A stretch of 27,634 nucleotides of DNA, from the NCBI GenBank assembly GCA_034716535.1, contig JAYEJW010000499.1:1-27634 (forward strand), written 5' to 3'. A model generated the notes under the pieces. The model worked only from the letters and a program-made list of their open reading frames with translations, made no database searches and was not told the origin of the DNA. This document shows positions 1-8,082 of this stretch, one piece after another; position 1 is the stretch's first letter, and each line of letters starts with the position of its first letter. A program made the position numbers and the translations under genes. The DNA comes from JAYEJW01 sp034716535 (GTDB lineage Bacteria > Pseudomonadota > Gammaproteobacteria > Chromatiales > Chromatiaceae).

Positions 1-533
1 CGGCGATACTGGGCAGCGCTGGTGAAGACCTGACCGCGGGCGGCCAGGGTCTCGGTCAGCCGGTCACGGCTCAGGGTTCGCTGGTTCGCATCCAGGAGCC
101 AGAAGTCAGCCCCAACCCGCTCGGGTGTGATGAAGAACCACCGCTCCGGGGCGCCGCGCCCGGCCACCGCCCGCAGGCCGCAACCGAGGGTGCAGAAGCG
201 GGGGGCGCCGGACTCGTCGACTCGCCCGAGCTCGAGCCAGACGTAGCCCTGGCGCTCGTTGTAGGTGCCCCCCAGGAGCAGGTTCCATTCCATTCGCTTG
301 CCGGAGTCGCCATCCGGCTCGACCCGAGCGGGGTTGAGCTGGCCGTCGAGCAGGAAGGGCAGGGTGAGCGCCAGCACCTTGGACTTGCCGGTGCCGTTGT
401 TGCCGCGCAGCAGCAGGTTGCCGTCGCGGAACCGGAACTCCTCGTAGTCATAGTAGTAGAGATCGATCAGCCCGGCGCGCAGGGGCTGCCAGCGCTCGCG
501 CTCGGGGAGCGGTAGGTCCGTTCCCTCGGTCAT
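1..533 (-). CDS. jetC: Wadjet type II JetC, SMC-like ATPase (5' part only)
   Basis: This is the N-terminal 177 residues of a large SMC/MukB-like ATPase; the rest runs off the left edge. In Wadjet systems JetC is the motor that extrudes DNA loops, senses small circular plasmids and hands them to the JetD nuclease. Seen directly: an ATG at 533-531, a leader rich in tyrosine and acidic residues, then a clear Walker A P-loop, GNNGTGKSK, at about residues 44-52. It is followed by the 'LxLPFLLDGQLNP' stretch and 'MEWNLLLGGTY', which I recognise from the TIGR02680 family. The start codon overlaps the jetB stop in an ATGA, so translation is coupled. The Walker B and signature motifs and the coiled coil would lie outside the window. 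Family and reading frame are secure; completeness cannot be judged. Confidence 0.85.
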   Translation of the reverse strand, partial: MTEGTDLPLPERERWQPLRAGLIDLYYYDYEEFRFRDGNLLLRGNNGTGKSKVLALTLPFLLDGQLNPARVEPDGDSGKRMEWNLLLGGTYNERQGYVWLELGRVDESGAPRFCTLGCGLRAVAGRGAPERWFFITPERVGADFWLLDANQRTLSRDRLTETLAARGQVFTSAAQYR

Positions 534-1771
534 GGCGATCGCCTCTCGCCCGCGATTCGGGGACTGGAGAGCGCGTAGCGTCCAACCGCGGGAAGCGGAC
601 GCAGTCCGTCCTCGGTGATCTCCACGAGGCGCAGCGCCTTGAGACGCCGCGCTGCCTGCCGGCACAGGGCCTCCTCCGCGCCGGGGTCACGGGCGGACTT
701 CTTCCAATAGCCCTTGTAGGAGTCGGCCCATTCCCGGATCCGGGTATGCAGCTGGTCCCAGGTGAGAGAGACTCCGGCGCCTTCCTCAGCGCTCGTCCGG
801 GCCAGCAGATCGGCCAGGAGCAGGGTGACGTGCGATTCGGTGCCTTCCGCCGGCATGGGCTCGTCGGTGAGGTCGCCCTGGGCGTCCACCATCGCCAGCC
901 CCTCGGCACGGACCTCCGCCACCAGGCCGGTCGCCTCCGAGACGCGGGAAACGATGGCGTGGCGCTGGCTGGTCAGATAGGCCTGTTCATCGGGTGTGAG
1001 CTCGGCGGTGTAAAGCACCGGGTCGTCCAGCAGACGAGCCGTCAGGCGTTGGCGCGGGAGCCGGTTTCGTGCCTCGGGGGTGTCGGGAGCGAAGTGCTCC
1101 CCGATGGCGGCAAGACGACCGTCGAGCGTCTGGGGCGCGCTCGGCCCGGTCTCCAGCAGCGACGGGCCGCGGCGGGCTATCAGAAGGGTCGAGAGGACTC
1201 GGCGGTCGACGTCGTAGAGCACGTCTCGCTCCTGGCGGATGTAAGCGTCCTCGTCTCCGGCGACCCGTGCGAGCACCCCCAGGTGCAGTAGCAGGCGGAC
1301 TACCGCCACCAGATCCCGCCGCTGCTCCTGCCTCGTCAGGTCGAAGCGCAGGCCGCTGCGGGCGAGCTCCGGCTCGGCGGCTCCGGCGACGATGGCCTCT
1401 CCCAGGCGCCCTAGTGTTACCTGGTTTTCCCCCTTCTCCAGCGTTGCGAGCGCCAGGCACAGCAGGGCATAGCGGCGGCGACTGAAGGCGAGATCGGCGG
1501 GACGCAGGCCGGCGCGGGCGCCGCGGGTGCCGTCGTCGAGCCCGGCGGGATACTTCTGCAGGCGGGCGAAGTCGGCCTCGACCGTCAGTACCCAGCCGGT
1601 CTCACGGGTCAGCCAATTGCGCAGCCAGTCGGCGTGGCGGCGCACCAGCGAGAAGGCCGGATGCTCCGGCGCCAACAGCGGCCGCATGAGCAGCGCCCGC
1701 AAGGCGCGTCTGCGCTCGTCCTGACGGGAGCGTTCCAGCACGTCGGAGAGGACGTGGGCCGTCGCGCTCAA
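530..1771 (-). CDS. jetB: Wadjet type II JetB (DUF2398/TIGR02678)
   Basis: A 413-residue protein matching the TIGR02678/DUF2398 family, the KITE-like subunit that bridges JetA and the JetC heads in a Wadjet complex (family knowledge). The N-terminal third has the recognisable family pattern: an arginine-rich 'RRRALRALLMRPLL' helix at about residues 20-33, 'LVRRHADWLRNWL' near 42-54, 'ETGWVLTVEADFARL' near 57-71, and 'FSRRRYALLCLALATLE' near 97-113. The start is a TTG at 1771-1769 whose last bases overlap the jetA stop (TTGA), and its own stop overlaps the jetC ATG. This tight head-to-tail packing indicates one transcript and coupled translation. No truncation or frameshift is visible. Cytoplasmic, with no signal peptide or membrane segment. 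Confidence 0.85.
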   Translation of the reverse strand: MSATAHVLSDVLERSRQDERRRALRALLMRPLLAPEHPAFSLVRRHADWLRNWLTRETGWVLTVEADFARLQKYPAGLDDGTRGARAGLRPADLAFSRRRYALLCLALATLEKGENQVTLGRLGEAIVAGAAEPELARSGLRFDLTRQEQRRDLVAVVRLLLHLGVLARVAGDEDAYIRQERDVLYDVDRRVLSTLLIARRGPSLLETGPSAPQTLDGRLAAIGEHFAPDTPEARNRLPRQRLTARLLDDPVLYTAELTPDEQAYLTSQRHAIVSRVSEATGLVAEVRAEGLAMVDAQGDLTDEPMPAEGTESHVTLLLADLLARTSAEEGAGVSLTWDQLHTRIREWADSYKGYWKKSARDPGAEEALCRQAARRLKALRLVEITEDGLRPLPAVGRYALSSPRIAGERRSP

Positions 1772-3309
1772 GGCTCGAGATCCTCCAGGTCCGTGATGCG
1801 CAACCGGTAGTCGCGTCCTCGGAAGACGCCATCCGGCGTTGGGATTTCGGCCTCTGTATCCGACCCCATGGGAATCATGTCGATGGCGAGGCTGGCGTCG
1901 CCGGTCTGAGTGAAGATGGGCTGCTCAAGGTTGCCGGCGGCGGACAGTGCCTCGCCGAGCAGGCGCAGGAACAGGGCGAAGCTGTCCCGGTCCAGCTCGC
2001 CGAGACGGCTGAGCTCGACATACTCGCCGGTAGCCAGCCGCCGCCGGGCGGCACGGGTCTGGGCGCTCTCCGCTGCCAACAGTCCTTCCAGCTTGCGTTT
2101 GTCCTGGGCGCGATTGCGCACCTTGGGCAGGGCGCCGCGCTTGCGGTAGCTGCCGGTCTGGCGCAGCCGCGGGCTGATGCGCAGGGGCGGGGCTTCGCGC
2201 CAGGACCTGTGGGCGCCCACCGGCTCAAGCTCCCGTGCGGCCAAGGTGTCGGAGTCGATGGTGAGATGCCGCGCCGGGCTCAGACCGAAGGCTGCACGCC
2301 ACAGGCGGTGGGCCTGCGGGTCGTCCTCGCACTCCATGAACCAGCGAGCCAGGGTGCGGAAGTCCGCCGAGCGGTCGCTTCGTCCCAAGCGCCGTTCGTT
2401 GAGCCGGACCACCGCCTCCAGGAGCTGGGAGATGGCCTTGCGTGCCCGACTCCGGAGCAGGTCGGCCTGGGACGGGTGGCCGGGGCTGCCGATGAACCAG
2501 GCCTTGAGCCCTTCCCAGCGCGCCTCCCATTCCCTCAAGCCGGCCGCGACCAAGGCCGCGGGGCTCGCGGTGTCCGCCTGCTCCGGGTCGGGGGCGCGGT
2601 CGGCCGCCTCCCGATCCGCGACGCGCTCCAAGAGATCCCGGAAGGCCGGGGCCCGGTCCAGCGCCTCGATCAGTCCGGCGATCTCCACCGAAAGGGTGAC
2701 AAGGTCTCCGATGAAGCGTTGCAGGTACTCGATCAGCCGGTCCTTGTACCTGATGAAGGCATCGCGTTCCGCACCGCGCAGCTCCAGTCCCCGACCCAGG
2801 CCGGCCATGAAGGCGCGGGCATTATCCGCCAGGTCCGTGAACACTCGGCTCACGTCGCGCAGAAGCAGGTGGGCTTGGGCGGGGTCCGGCCGCGGTTGCG
2901 CAATCAGGTTGCCCAAGGCTCGAAGCTGCGTGCGAATGTCCTGAAGCGCGACCGCCTGTAGGGCGCCTTGGCGTCCCAGTACCTGCTCGAAGGTAGCGAG
3001 CGCGAGCTCTGCCGCCTCCCCCTCGCGGGTGATCTGGTAGAGATAGCGGGCGCGGTAGAAGTCCTCCACGGTGGTCACTCGGCTGGTGTCGGGCTCTGCC
3101 CGCAGGTTGCCCCATTCCACGAGCTGGGCCAGGGCGCTCTGCGCCTCCTCGGGCTGTAAGGGTTGCCCCAGGCGGGCGCTGCGCTCGGTCACGTCTTCGG
3201 GGCGCAGATGCACCACGAAGTGTTCCTTGGCCTCGGAGAAGGCACGCATCACCGCCCGGTAAACCAGGGTCTTCTCGGCGGTAAGGTAGTTGAAGCTCGT
3301 GTCGGGCAT
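1768..3309 (-). CDS. jetA: Wadjet type II JetA (DUF2397/TIGR02677)
   Basis: A 513-residue protein of the TIGR02677/DUF2397 family, the kleisin-like subunit of type II Wadjet, expected to close the JetC ring. The family hallmark 'YLTAEKTLVYRAVMRAF' sits at residues 8-24. It is followed by a winged-helix-like region (about 25-110) and a long helical middle (about 115-330). A basic 'RISPRLRQTGSYRKRG' segment near 376-391 and a DLEDLEP end complete it. It is the first gene of the jetA-jetB-jetC set and lies 110 bp from a divergent nuclease gene. The ATG at 3309-3307 has no good Shine-Dalgarno upstream, so initiation may be weak. Length is normal for the family. jetD, encoding the DUF2399 nuclease that completes the system, is not in the window. 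Confidence 0.87.
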   Translation of the reverse strand: MPDTSFNYLTAEKTLVYRAVMRAFSEAKEHFVVHLRPEDVTERSARLGQPLQPEEAQSALAQLVEWGNLRAEPDTSRVTTVEDFYRARYLYQITREGEAAELALATFEQVLGRQGALQAVALQDIRTQLRALGNLIAQPRPDPAQAHLLLRDVSRVFTDLADNARAFMAGLGRGLELRGAERDAFIRYKDRLIEYLQRFIGDLVTLSVEIAGLIEALDRAPAFRDLLERVADREAADRAPDPEQADTASPAALVAAGLREWEARWEGLKAWFIGSPGHPSQADLLRSRARKAISQLLEAVVRLNERRLGRSDRSADFRTLARWFMECEDDPQAHRLWRAAFGLSPARHLTIDSDTLAARELEPVGAHRSWREAPPLRISPRLRQTGSYRKRGALPKVRNRAQDKRKLEGLLAAESAQTRAARRRLATGEYVELSRLGELDRDSFALFLRLLGEALSAAGNLEQPIFTQTGDASLAIDMIPMGSDTEAEIPTPDGVFRGRDYRLRITDLEDLEP

Positions 3310-3353
3310 CGGTGGGGAAGGTACCGAGTCGCATCGCTGTTCGAAACCAGTAG

Positions 3354-3362
3354 ATCATATCA
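3354..3362 (-). promoter_or_regulatory. Candidate extended -10 promoter for jetABC
   Basis: On the minus strand the sequence TGATATGAT fits an extended -10 element (TGn followed by TATGAT). It ends 44 bp upstream of the jetA start. No good -35 hexamer is present, as is common with extended -10 promoters. Prediction only. Confidence 0.3.
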
Positions 3363-3369
3363 AGACAAC

Positions 3370-3378
3370 TGGTAATAT
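3370..3378 (+). promoter_or_regulatory. Candidate extended -10 promoter for the ERCC4 nuclease gene
   Basis: The plus strand carries TGG followed by TAATAT, an extended -10 pattern, about 40-50 bp ahead of the nuclease start. It lies back to back with the candidate jetA promoter, so the two transcripts would share a 110-bp control region. Prediction only. Confidence 0.28.
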
Positions 3379-3419
3379 CCCGACGACCTCGAAAACGCGC
3401 ACACTGAGCGCTGCGGCCT

Positions 3420-4127
3420 TTGCAAGTGGACACCTTGGGGACTTCTCAGCCGATCAGCATCCTTGTCGACGATCGCGACGTCCAAAGCGGAATCGTCGAT
3501 ATCCTTCGGGAACGCGATGACGTCTCGGTGGATATTCAACGGCTTCCGCTCGGGGATTACCTGATCGATGAGCACTTGCTCGTCGAGCGAAAGACCCTGG
3601 TCGATCTCGTGGCCTCCATCAAAGACGGTCGCCTGTTCGGTCAAGGCTGCCGGTTGGCGAGCTCCCCGCTCTGGACGGCGTTGATCCTGGAGGGAACGAG
3701 CAAGGACCTGGCCCAAAGCCACATGCGTCGCGAGGCGATCCAGGGAGCATTGATCACCTTGACCCTGTTTCTCGGCATTCCGCTGTTGCGCTCCCAAAGC
3801 CCGCGGGAAACGGTGCAGCTCCTGCTATTCGCCGCCCGGCAGGGTCGCGCGGTCGCAACGGGTGCGCTGCCCCGCCCAGGCCGCCGGCCTAGGGGCAAGG
3901 CTCGGACCCAAAGCCGCGTTTTGCAGGGGCTTCCGGGGGTAGGCCCCGAGCGGGCAAAGCGGCTGCTCGAACGGTTTGGGTCGCTCGAGGCCGTCATGTT
4001 GGCTGAAGCGTCGGAGCTGGCAGCGGTTCCAGGTATCGGGAAGGGGACGGCGGAGGGGATCCGTTGGGCCGTGCGGGAATCCGGCTCGTTCTACGGATCC
4101 GCGAGCCATGGGATCTTTCCCCTATGA
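3420..4127 (+). CDS. ERCC4/XPF-family nuclease with tandem helix-hairpin-helix
   Basis: A compact 235-residue protein with the XPF/MUS81 nuclease layout. An ERCC4 fold spans about residues 12-145 with metal-site residues in 'VDDRD' (16-20), 'GDY' (45-47) and the hallmark ERKxxxD (56-62). A tandem helix-hairpin-helix follows, 'LQGLPGVGPERAK' at 168-180 and 'VPGIGKGTA' at 203-211. Enzymes of this family cut branched or flap DNA, usually as dimers; the helicase of large XPF proteins is absent here. The start is a TTG at 3420 or a GTG at 3426, both with poor ribosome sites. It is divergent from jetA, with 110 bp between them. A role in DNA repair or in defence alongside Wadjet is inference from position only. 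Confidence 0.8.
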   Translation: MQVDTLGTSQPISILVDDRDVQSGIVDILRERDDVSVDIQRLPLGDYLIDEHLLVERKTLVDLVASIKDGRLFGQGCRLASSPLWTALILEGTSKDLAQSHMRREAIQGALITLTLFLGIPLLRSQSPRETVQLLLFAARQGRAVATGALPRPGRRPRGKARTQSRVLQGLPGVGPERAKRLLERFGSLEAVMLAEASELAAVPGIGKGTAEGIRWAVRESGSFYGSASHGIFPL

Positions 4128-4517
4128 AGTTAGACCGGTAGATTGCTCTTGGCAAGCGCTGGTGAAAACCGCGTCTCTCGCGGCACAGGATTGGGCGATT
4201 AGCGCTATTCCTAAGTTGGAACGATCAAGGGCGATTGAAGGCGTAGGTCGGGTTAGGCGCGTTCGCAAGGTACTGAATAGTGGTGATGAACCTCGCGCGC
4301 GCCGTAACCCGACTCCTCCCGGGCGTGTCGGGTTACGCTTCGCTAACCCGACCTACGGTCCAGCTGAGTTTCGACGCTTATCGCTCAGGATTGTGACGCC
4401 GGTTTCAGTCACGGAGGCGGCTGAAATGGAAGGAAAGCGCAAACCATGTTTTCGCATTCCTTGCGCCGAAGATTCCGGGATCGATTCATTCTGCGCTCCC
4501 CTTGAAGGAAACTCACA
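4128..4517. other. Intergenic region holding a REPIN-like repeat
   Basis: This 390-bp gap has no convincing gene. Its main content is the inverted repeat at 4242-4357, described separately. The last 20 bp hold the Shine-Dalgarno (GAAGGAAA) of the acyltransferase gene that starts at 4518. Confidence 0.6.
4242..4357. repeat. REPIN-like palindromic element, 116 bp
   Basis: The ends are perfect 15-bp inverted copies: CGTAGGTCGGGTTAG at 4242-4256 and CTAACCCGACCTACG at 4343-4357. Inside are GTAACCCGAC (4304-4313) and GTCGGGTTACG (4327-4337), which pair with each other. GTCGGGTTA (4327-4335) can also pair with TAACCCGAC (4344-4352) around a GCTTCG turn. Two nested hairpins of this kind are typical of non-autonomous REP doublets mobilised by a RAYT transposase. 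No transposase is encoded here, and I saw no second copy in the window. Confidence 0.7.
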
Positions 4518-7500
4518 ATGATTCAGCTCTTCCGTATCGCCGGCTTCCTGCCGTACGTGGCGATGGTCTTCCTCAACGCCTTCGTGGACCTGGGCCACAA
4601 GATCATCATCCAGAACACCTTATTCAAGGCCTACGACGGCGATGTGCAGATCATTCTGACGGCCATCGTCAATGCCTTGATCCTGCTGCCGTTCGTGCTG
4701 CTGTTCACGCCCTCCGGCTACCTGGCGGACAAGTATCCGAAGAATGCGGTGATGCGGATCAGCGCCTGGATCGCGGTTGGGGTCACGCTGGCGATCACGG
4801 CCTTCTACTACCTGGGTTGGTTCTGGCCCGCCTTCGCCATGACCTTCCTGCTGGCGGTGCAGAGTGCCATCTACTCCCCTGCCAAGTACGGCTACATCAA
4901 GGAAATCGCCGGAAAGGAGGCCCTGGCCACCGCCAACGGCGTGGTTCAGGCGACCGTCACCACTGCGATCCTGGCGGGCATCTTCTTTTTCTCGGTGTTG
5001 TTCGAGCACTTCCTGGCCGGACAGACCTTCGACTCCCCGGGCGCGGTCATGGATCTGATCGCCCCCATCGGCTGGTTTCTGGTCGCCTTCTCCCTGATCG
5101 AGCTGGCGTTTGCCTACCGTGTGCCTGAAAAGCGACATCGCGCGGAAGCCATGCGTTTCGACTGGAGGGAGTACCGCCGCGGCCGCTACCTGGTTCAGAA
5201 CCTGGGCGGGGCCTATGGCAACCAGGTTATCTGGCTGTCCATCGTTGGACTGTCCGTCTTCTGGGGTATCTCCCAGGTGATGCTGGCGACCTTTCCCGCC
5301 TTTGCCAAGGAAACGCTGGACGAGACCAACACGGTGGTGATTCAAGGCGCTATGGCCTGTGCCGGCATCGGCATCATCCTGGGCTCCGTTATCGCCGGGC
5401 GGGTGTCTCGCAGTCACATCGAGACGGGATTGATCCCCATCGGTGCCCTGGGCATCGCTGCGACATTGTTCATTCTGCCGGGCCTTCCAACGGCCTCGGC
5501 CCACGCCGTCAATTTTCTGGCGCTCGGCGCCCTCGGCGGTTTCTTCCTGGTGCCGCTCAACGCCCTGATCCAGTTCAATGCCGGCGACCGGGGGCTGGGC
5601 CGTATTCTGGCGGCAAACAACTTCGTCCAGAACTTGGTGATGCTGACCTTCCTGGCGCTGACTGTGGTCTCGGCGCTGATGGAAAGCGGCAGCATCTTCA
5701 TCATCGGTGCACTGGGGGTCGTTGCCCTGGTCGGCGCCATCTACACCCTCTACAAGCTCCCCCAGTCCCTGGTGCGTTTCCTGGTTGCGCGGATCATCGC
5801 AACCCGTTACCGGTTAGAGGTGATCGGGTTGAACAACATGCCGCCCCAGGGCGGCGTTCTCATGCTCGGCAACCACATCAGCTGGATCGACTGGGCGATG
5901 GTGCAGATGGCCAGCCCCCGCCCGGTGCGCTTCGTGATGACCCGGGTGATCTACGAGAAGTGGTATCTTCGCTGGTTCTTCGACTTCTTCGGCGTGGTGC
6001 CCATCTCCGGGAGCCAGAGCAAGCAGGCTCTGGAGACCATCGCAGACCTGCTCAACGAGGGCGAGGTGGTGTGCCTGTTCCCCGAGGGGGCCATCAGCCG
6101 CAACGGCCAGCTCGGGGAGTTCAAGAAGGGTTTCGAGCACGCCGCCACCCATGTGCAAGAGGGTGTCATCCTGCCCTTCTACCTGCGCGGTCTCTGGGGC
6201 AGTGGCCTGTCCTTCGCGAGCGCCAAGCTCAAGGAGAACCGGGGTGGCTACCGGGCACGGGACGTGGTGGTCGCCTTCGGAGAGACCTTGGCGATGGGCT
6301 CGACATCGGAGCGGGTGAAGCAGTCGGTATTCGAGCTCTCGGTCAGCTCCTGGCAGACCCACGCCGAGACCCTGCCCACGCTGCCCAAGGCCTGGCTGCA
6401 GACCGCCGGGCGGCGCCCGGGCCAGCTCGCGGTGGTGGATTCAGTGGGTGCCTCGCTCACCAATCGCCGTTTCATGGCCGCGACCTTCCTGTTCGCGCGC
6501 CGGCTCAAGCGGCTTTCCAGGGAGCAGAATGTCGGCGTGCTCATGCCCGCCAGCAGCGCGGGCGCCATCGCCAACATGGCGGTGCTTCTCACCGGCAAGA
6601 CGGTGGTCAATCTCAACTACACCGCGAGCCGTGAGGCCATGCGTGCGGGTATGGAGAGCGCGGGGATCAGGAATATCATCACCTCGAGGCGCTTCCTGAA
6701 GAAGCTGGAGGGGAGGGGGATCCAGGCGTCCGAGCTTTTCGAAGGGGTTCGATTGCACCACATGGAGCAGATGAAGGAGGAGATCGGAAAAATCGAGGGG
6801 CTGATCATGCTCGCCGCAGCCGGGATTCTCCCTTCGAGCTGGGTGCTCGCCTTGTTCGGCCACCGGGCCGGACCGGAGGACACCGCGGCCATCCTCTTCT
6901 CAAGCGGCAGCGAGGGGTCCCCGAAGGGCATCGAGCTCACCCACTGCAACATCATGGCCAATGTGCGCCAAACCTCCGATGTGCTCAACACCGAGTCGCA
7001 GGACGTGGTGATGGCCAACCTGCCCCTGTTCCACGCCTTCGGGCTCACGGTGACCACCTTCATGCCCCTGCTGGAAGGGATTCCCATGATCTGCCATCCA
7101 GACCCCACCGATGCCCTCGGCGGTGCCAAGGCCATTGCACGCCACCGTGCGACCCTGCTGTGCAGCACCTCCACCTTCCTGAGGCTCTATACCCGGAATC
7201 GGCGGGTACATCCGATGATGCTGGAATCCCTGCGGGTGGTGGTGGCCGGTGCCGAGCGTCTGAGCCCGGACGTGCGCGAGGCCTTCGCGCTCAAGTTTCA
7301 GAAGCCCATCTACGAGGGATACGGCGCCACCGAGACCACCCCGGTCGCCAGCTGCAACCTGCCGGATAGCCTGAACACGGACGACTGGCGGGTGCAGACC
7401 GGCAACCGCCCCGGCACGGTGGGGCTGCCTCTGCCGGGGACGAGCTTCCGTATCGTCGACCCGGTGAGCCTCGAGACCCTGCCCCCCGGCGAGGACGGGC

Positions 7501-7967
7501 TCATCCTGATCGGCGGGGTGCAGGTGATGAAGGGCTACCTCGACGCGCCTGAGAAGACGGCAGACGTCATCGTCGAGCTCGATGGGCAGCGCTGGTACAA
7601 GACCGGCGACAAGGGCCACCAGGACGAAGACGGCTTTCTCACCATCGTCGACCGCTACTCGCGCTTCGCAAAGCTCGGTGGGGAGATGATCAGCCTGACC
7701 CAGGTGGAGGAGCAGATTCGCCGTGTCCTGGGGGAGTCGGAGCTCGAGCTCGTTGCCGTCAATGTTCCGGATGAGAAGAAGGGCGAGCGCATCGTCCTGC
7801 TCGTCGCGGCGGACATCGACCCGGAGGGTCTGCGCAAGGCCCTGCTGGATGCGGACTTGAACCCGCTGACCATCCCGGCGGAGATCCGGCCGGTGGAGAT
7901 GGTGCCCAAGCTGGGTAGCGGGAAGACGGATTTCTCCGGCGCCAAGAAGCTGGCGCTGGCGGCCTGA
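4518..7967 (+). CDS. aas: Trifunctional lysophospholipid transporter / acyltransferase / acyl-ACP synthetase (Aas-LplT fusion)
   Basis: A 1149-residue inner-membrane enzyme that takes in lysophospholipids, activates a fatty acid on acyl carrier protein and re-acylates the lipid. Residues 1 to about 415 form an MFS transporter of the LplT type with about 12 hydrophobic helices. Residues about 430-620 are a PlsC-type acyltransferase with the catalytic H-x4-D (H453, D458) and FPEG (521-524). Residues about 630-1149 are an AMP-forming adenylation domain with the phosphate loop SSGSEGSPKG (795-804) and a YGATETTP motif. In E. coli the transporter and the enzyme are separate proteins; this fusion is a known variant in other bacteria. 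A good Shine-Dalgarno (AAGGAAA) precedes the ATG. The gene stands alone and converges on glgP. Confidence 0.92.
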   Translation: MIQLFRIAGFLPYVAMVFLNAFVDLGHKIIIQNTLFKAYDGDVQIILTAIVNALILLPFVLLFTPSGYLADKYPKNAVMRISAWIAVGVTLAITAFYYLGWFWPAFAMTFLLAVQSAIYSPAKYGYIKEIAGKEALATANGVVQATVTTAILAGIFFFSVLFEHFLAGQTFDSPGAVMDLIAPIGWFLVAFSLIELAFAYRVPEKRHRAEAMRFDWREYRRGRYLVQNLGGAYGNQVIWLSIVGLSVFWGISQVMLATFPAFAKETLDETNTVVIQGAMACAGIGIILGSVIAGRVSRSHIETGLIPIGALGIAATLFILPGLPTASAHAVNFLALGALGGFFLVPLNALIQFNAGDRGLGRILAANNFVQNLVMLTFLALTVVSALMESGSIFIIGALGVVALVGAIYTLYKLPQSLVRFLVARIIATRYRLEVIGLNNMPPQGGVLMLGNHISWIDWAMVQMASPRPVRFVMTRVIYEKWYLRWFFDFFGVVPISGSQSKQALETIADLLNEGEVVCLFPEGAISRNGQLGEFKKGFEHAATHVQEGVILPFYLRGLWGSGLSFASAKLKENRGGYRARDVVVAFGETLAMGSTSERVKQSVFELSVSSWQTHAETLPTLPKAWLQTAGRRPGQLAVVDSVGASLTNRRFMAATFLFARRLKRLSREQNVGVLMPASSAGAIANMAVLLTGKTVVNLNYTASREAMRAGMESAGIRNIITSRRFLKKLEGRGIQASELFEGVRLHHMEQMKEEIGKIEGLIMLAAAGILPSSWVLALFGHRAGPEDTAAILFSSGSEGSPKGIELTHCNIMANVRQTSDVLNTESQDVVMANLPLFHAFGLTVTTFMPLLEGIPMICHPDPTDALGGAKAIARHRATLLCSTSTFLRLYTRNRRVHPMMLESLRVVVAGAERLSPDVREAFALKFQKPIYEGYGATETTPVASCNLPDSLNTDDWRVQTGNRPGTVGLPLPGTSFRIVDPVSLETLPPGEDGLILIGGVQVMKGYLDAPEKTADVIVELDGQRWYKTGDKGHQDEDGFLTIVDRYSRFAKLGGEMISLTQVEEQIRRVLGESELELVAVNVPDEKKGERIVLLVAADIDPEGLRKALLDADLNPLTIPAEIRPVEMVPKLGSGKTDFSGAKKLALAA

Positions 7968-8036
7968 GCCCGGAAACCGGCCCAGCGGGTCGAAAGGCTC
8001 GCCCTCGTCCGACACATTGTCCCGCAAGAAGGACTC

Positions 8037-8062
8037 CGAGCCCGCGGCATGGCGCGGGCTCG
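8037..8062. terminator. Shared hairpin between convergent aas and glgP
   Basis: A perfect 10-bp stem, CGAGCCCGCG at 8037-8046 with CGCGGGCTCG at 8053-8062, closes a 6-nt loop. It lies midway between the two convergent stops, as expected for a bidirectional terminator. Neither side has a strong T-run, so its efficiency is uncertain. Confidence 0.6.
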
Positions 8063-8082
8063 AGAACCATCCCGCGAAAGAC

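Noticed and set aside
4242..4357. CRISPR repeat or integron attC site
   Set aside because: It is a single nested palindrome, with no spaced repeats, no integrase and no typical attC core sites.
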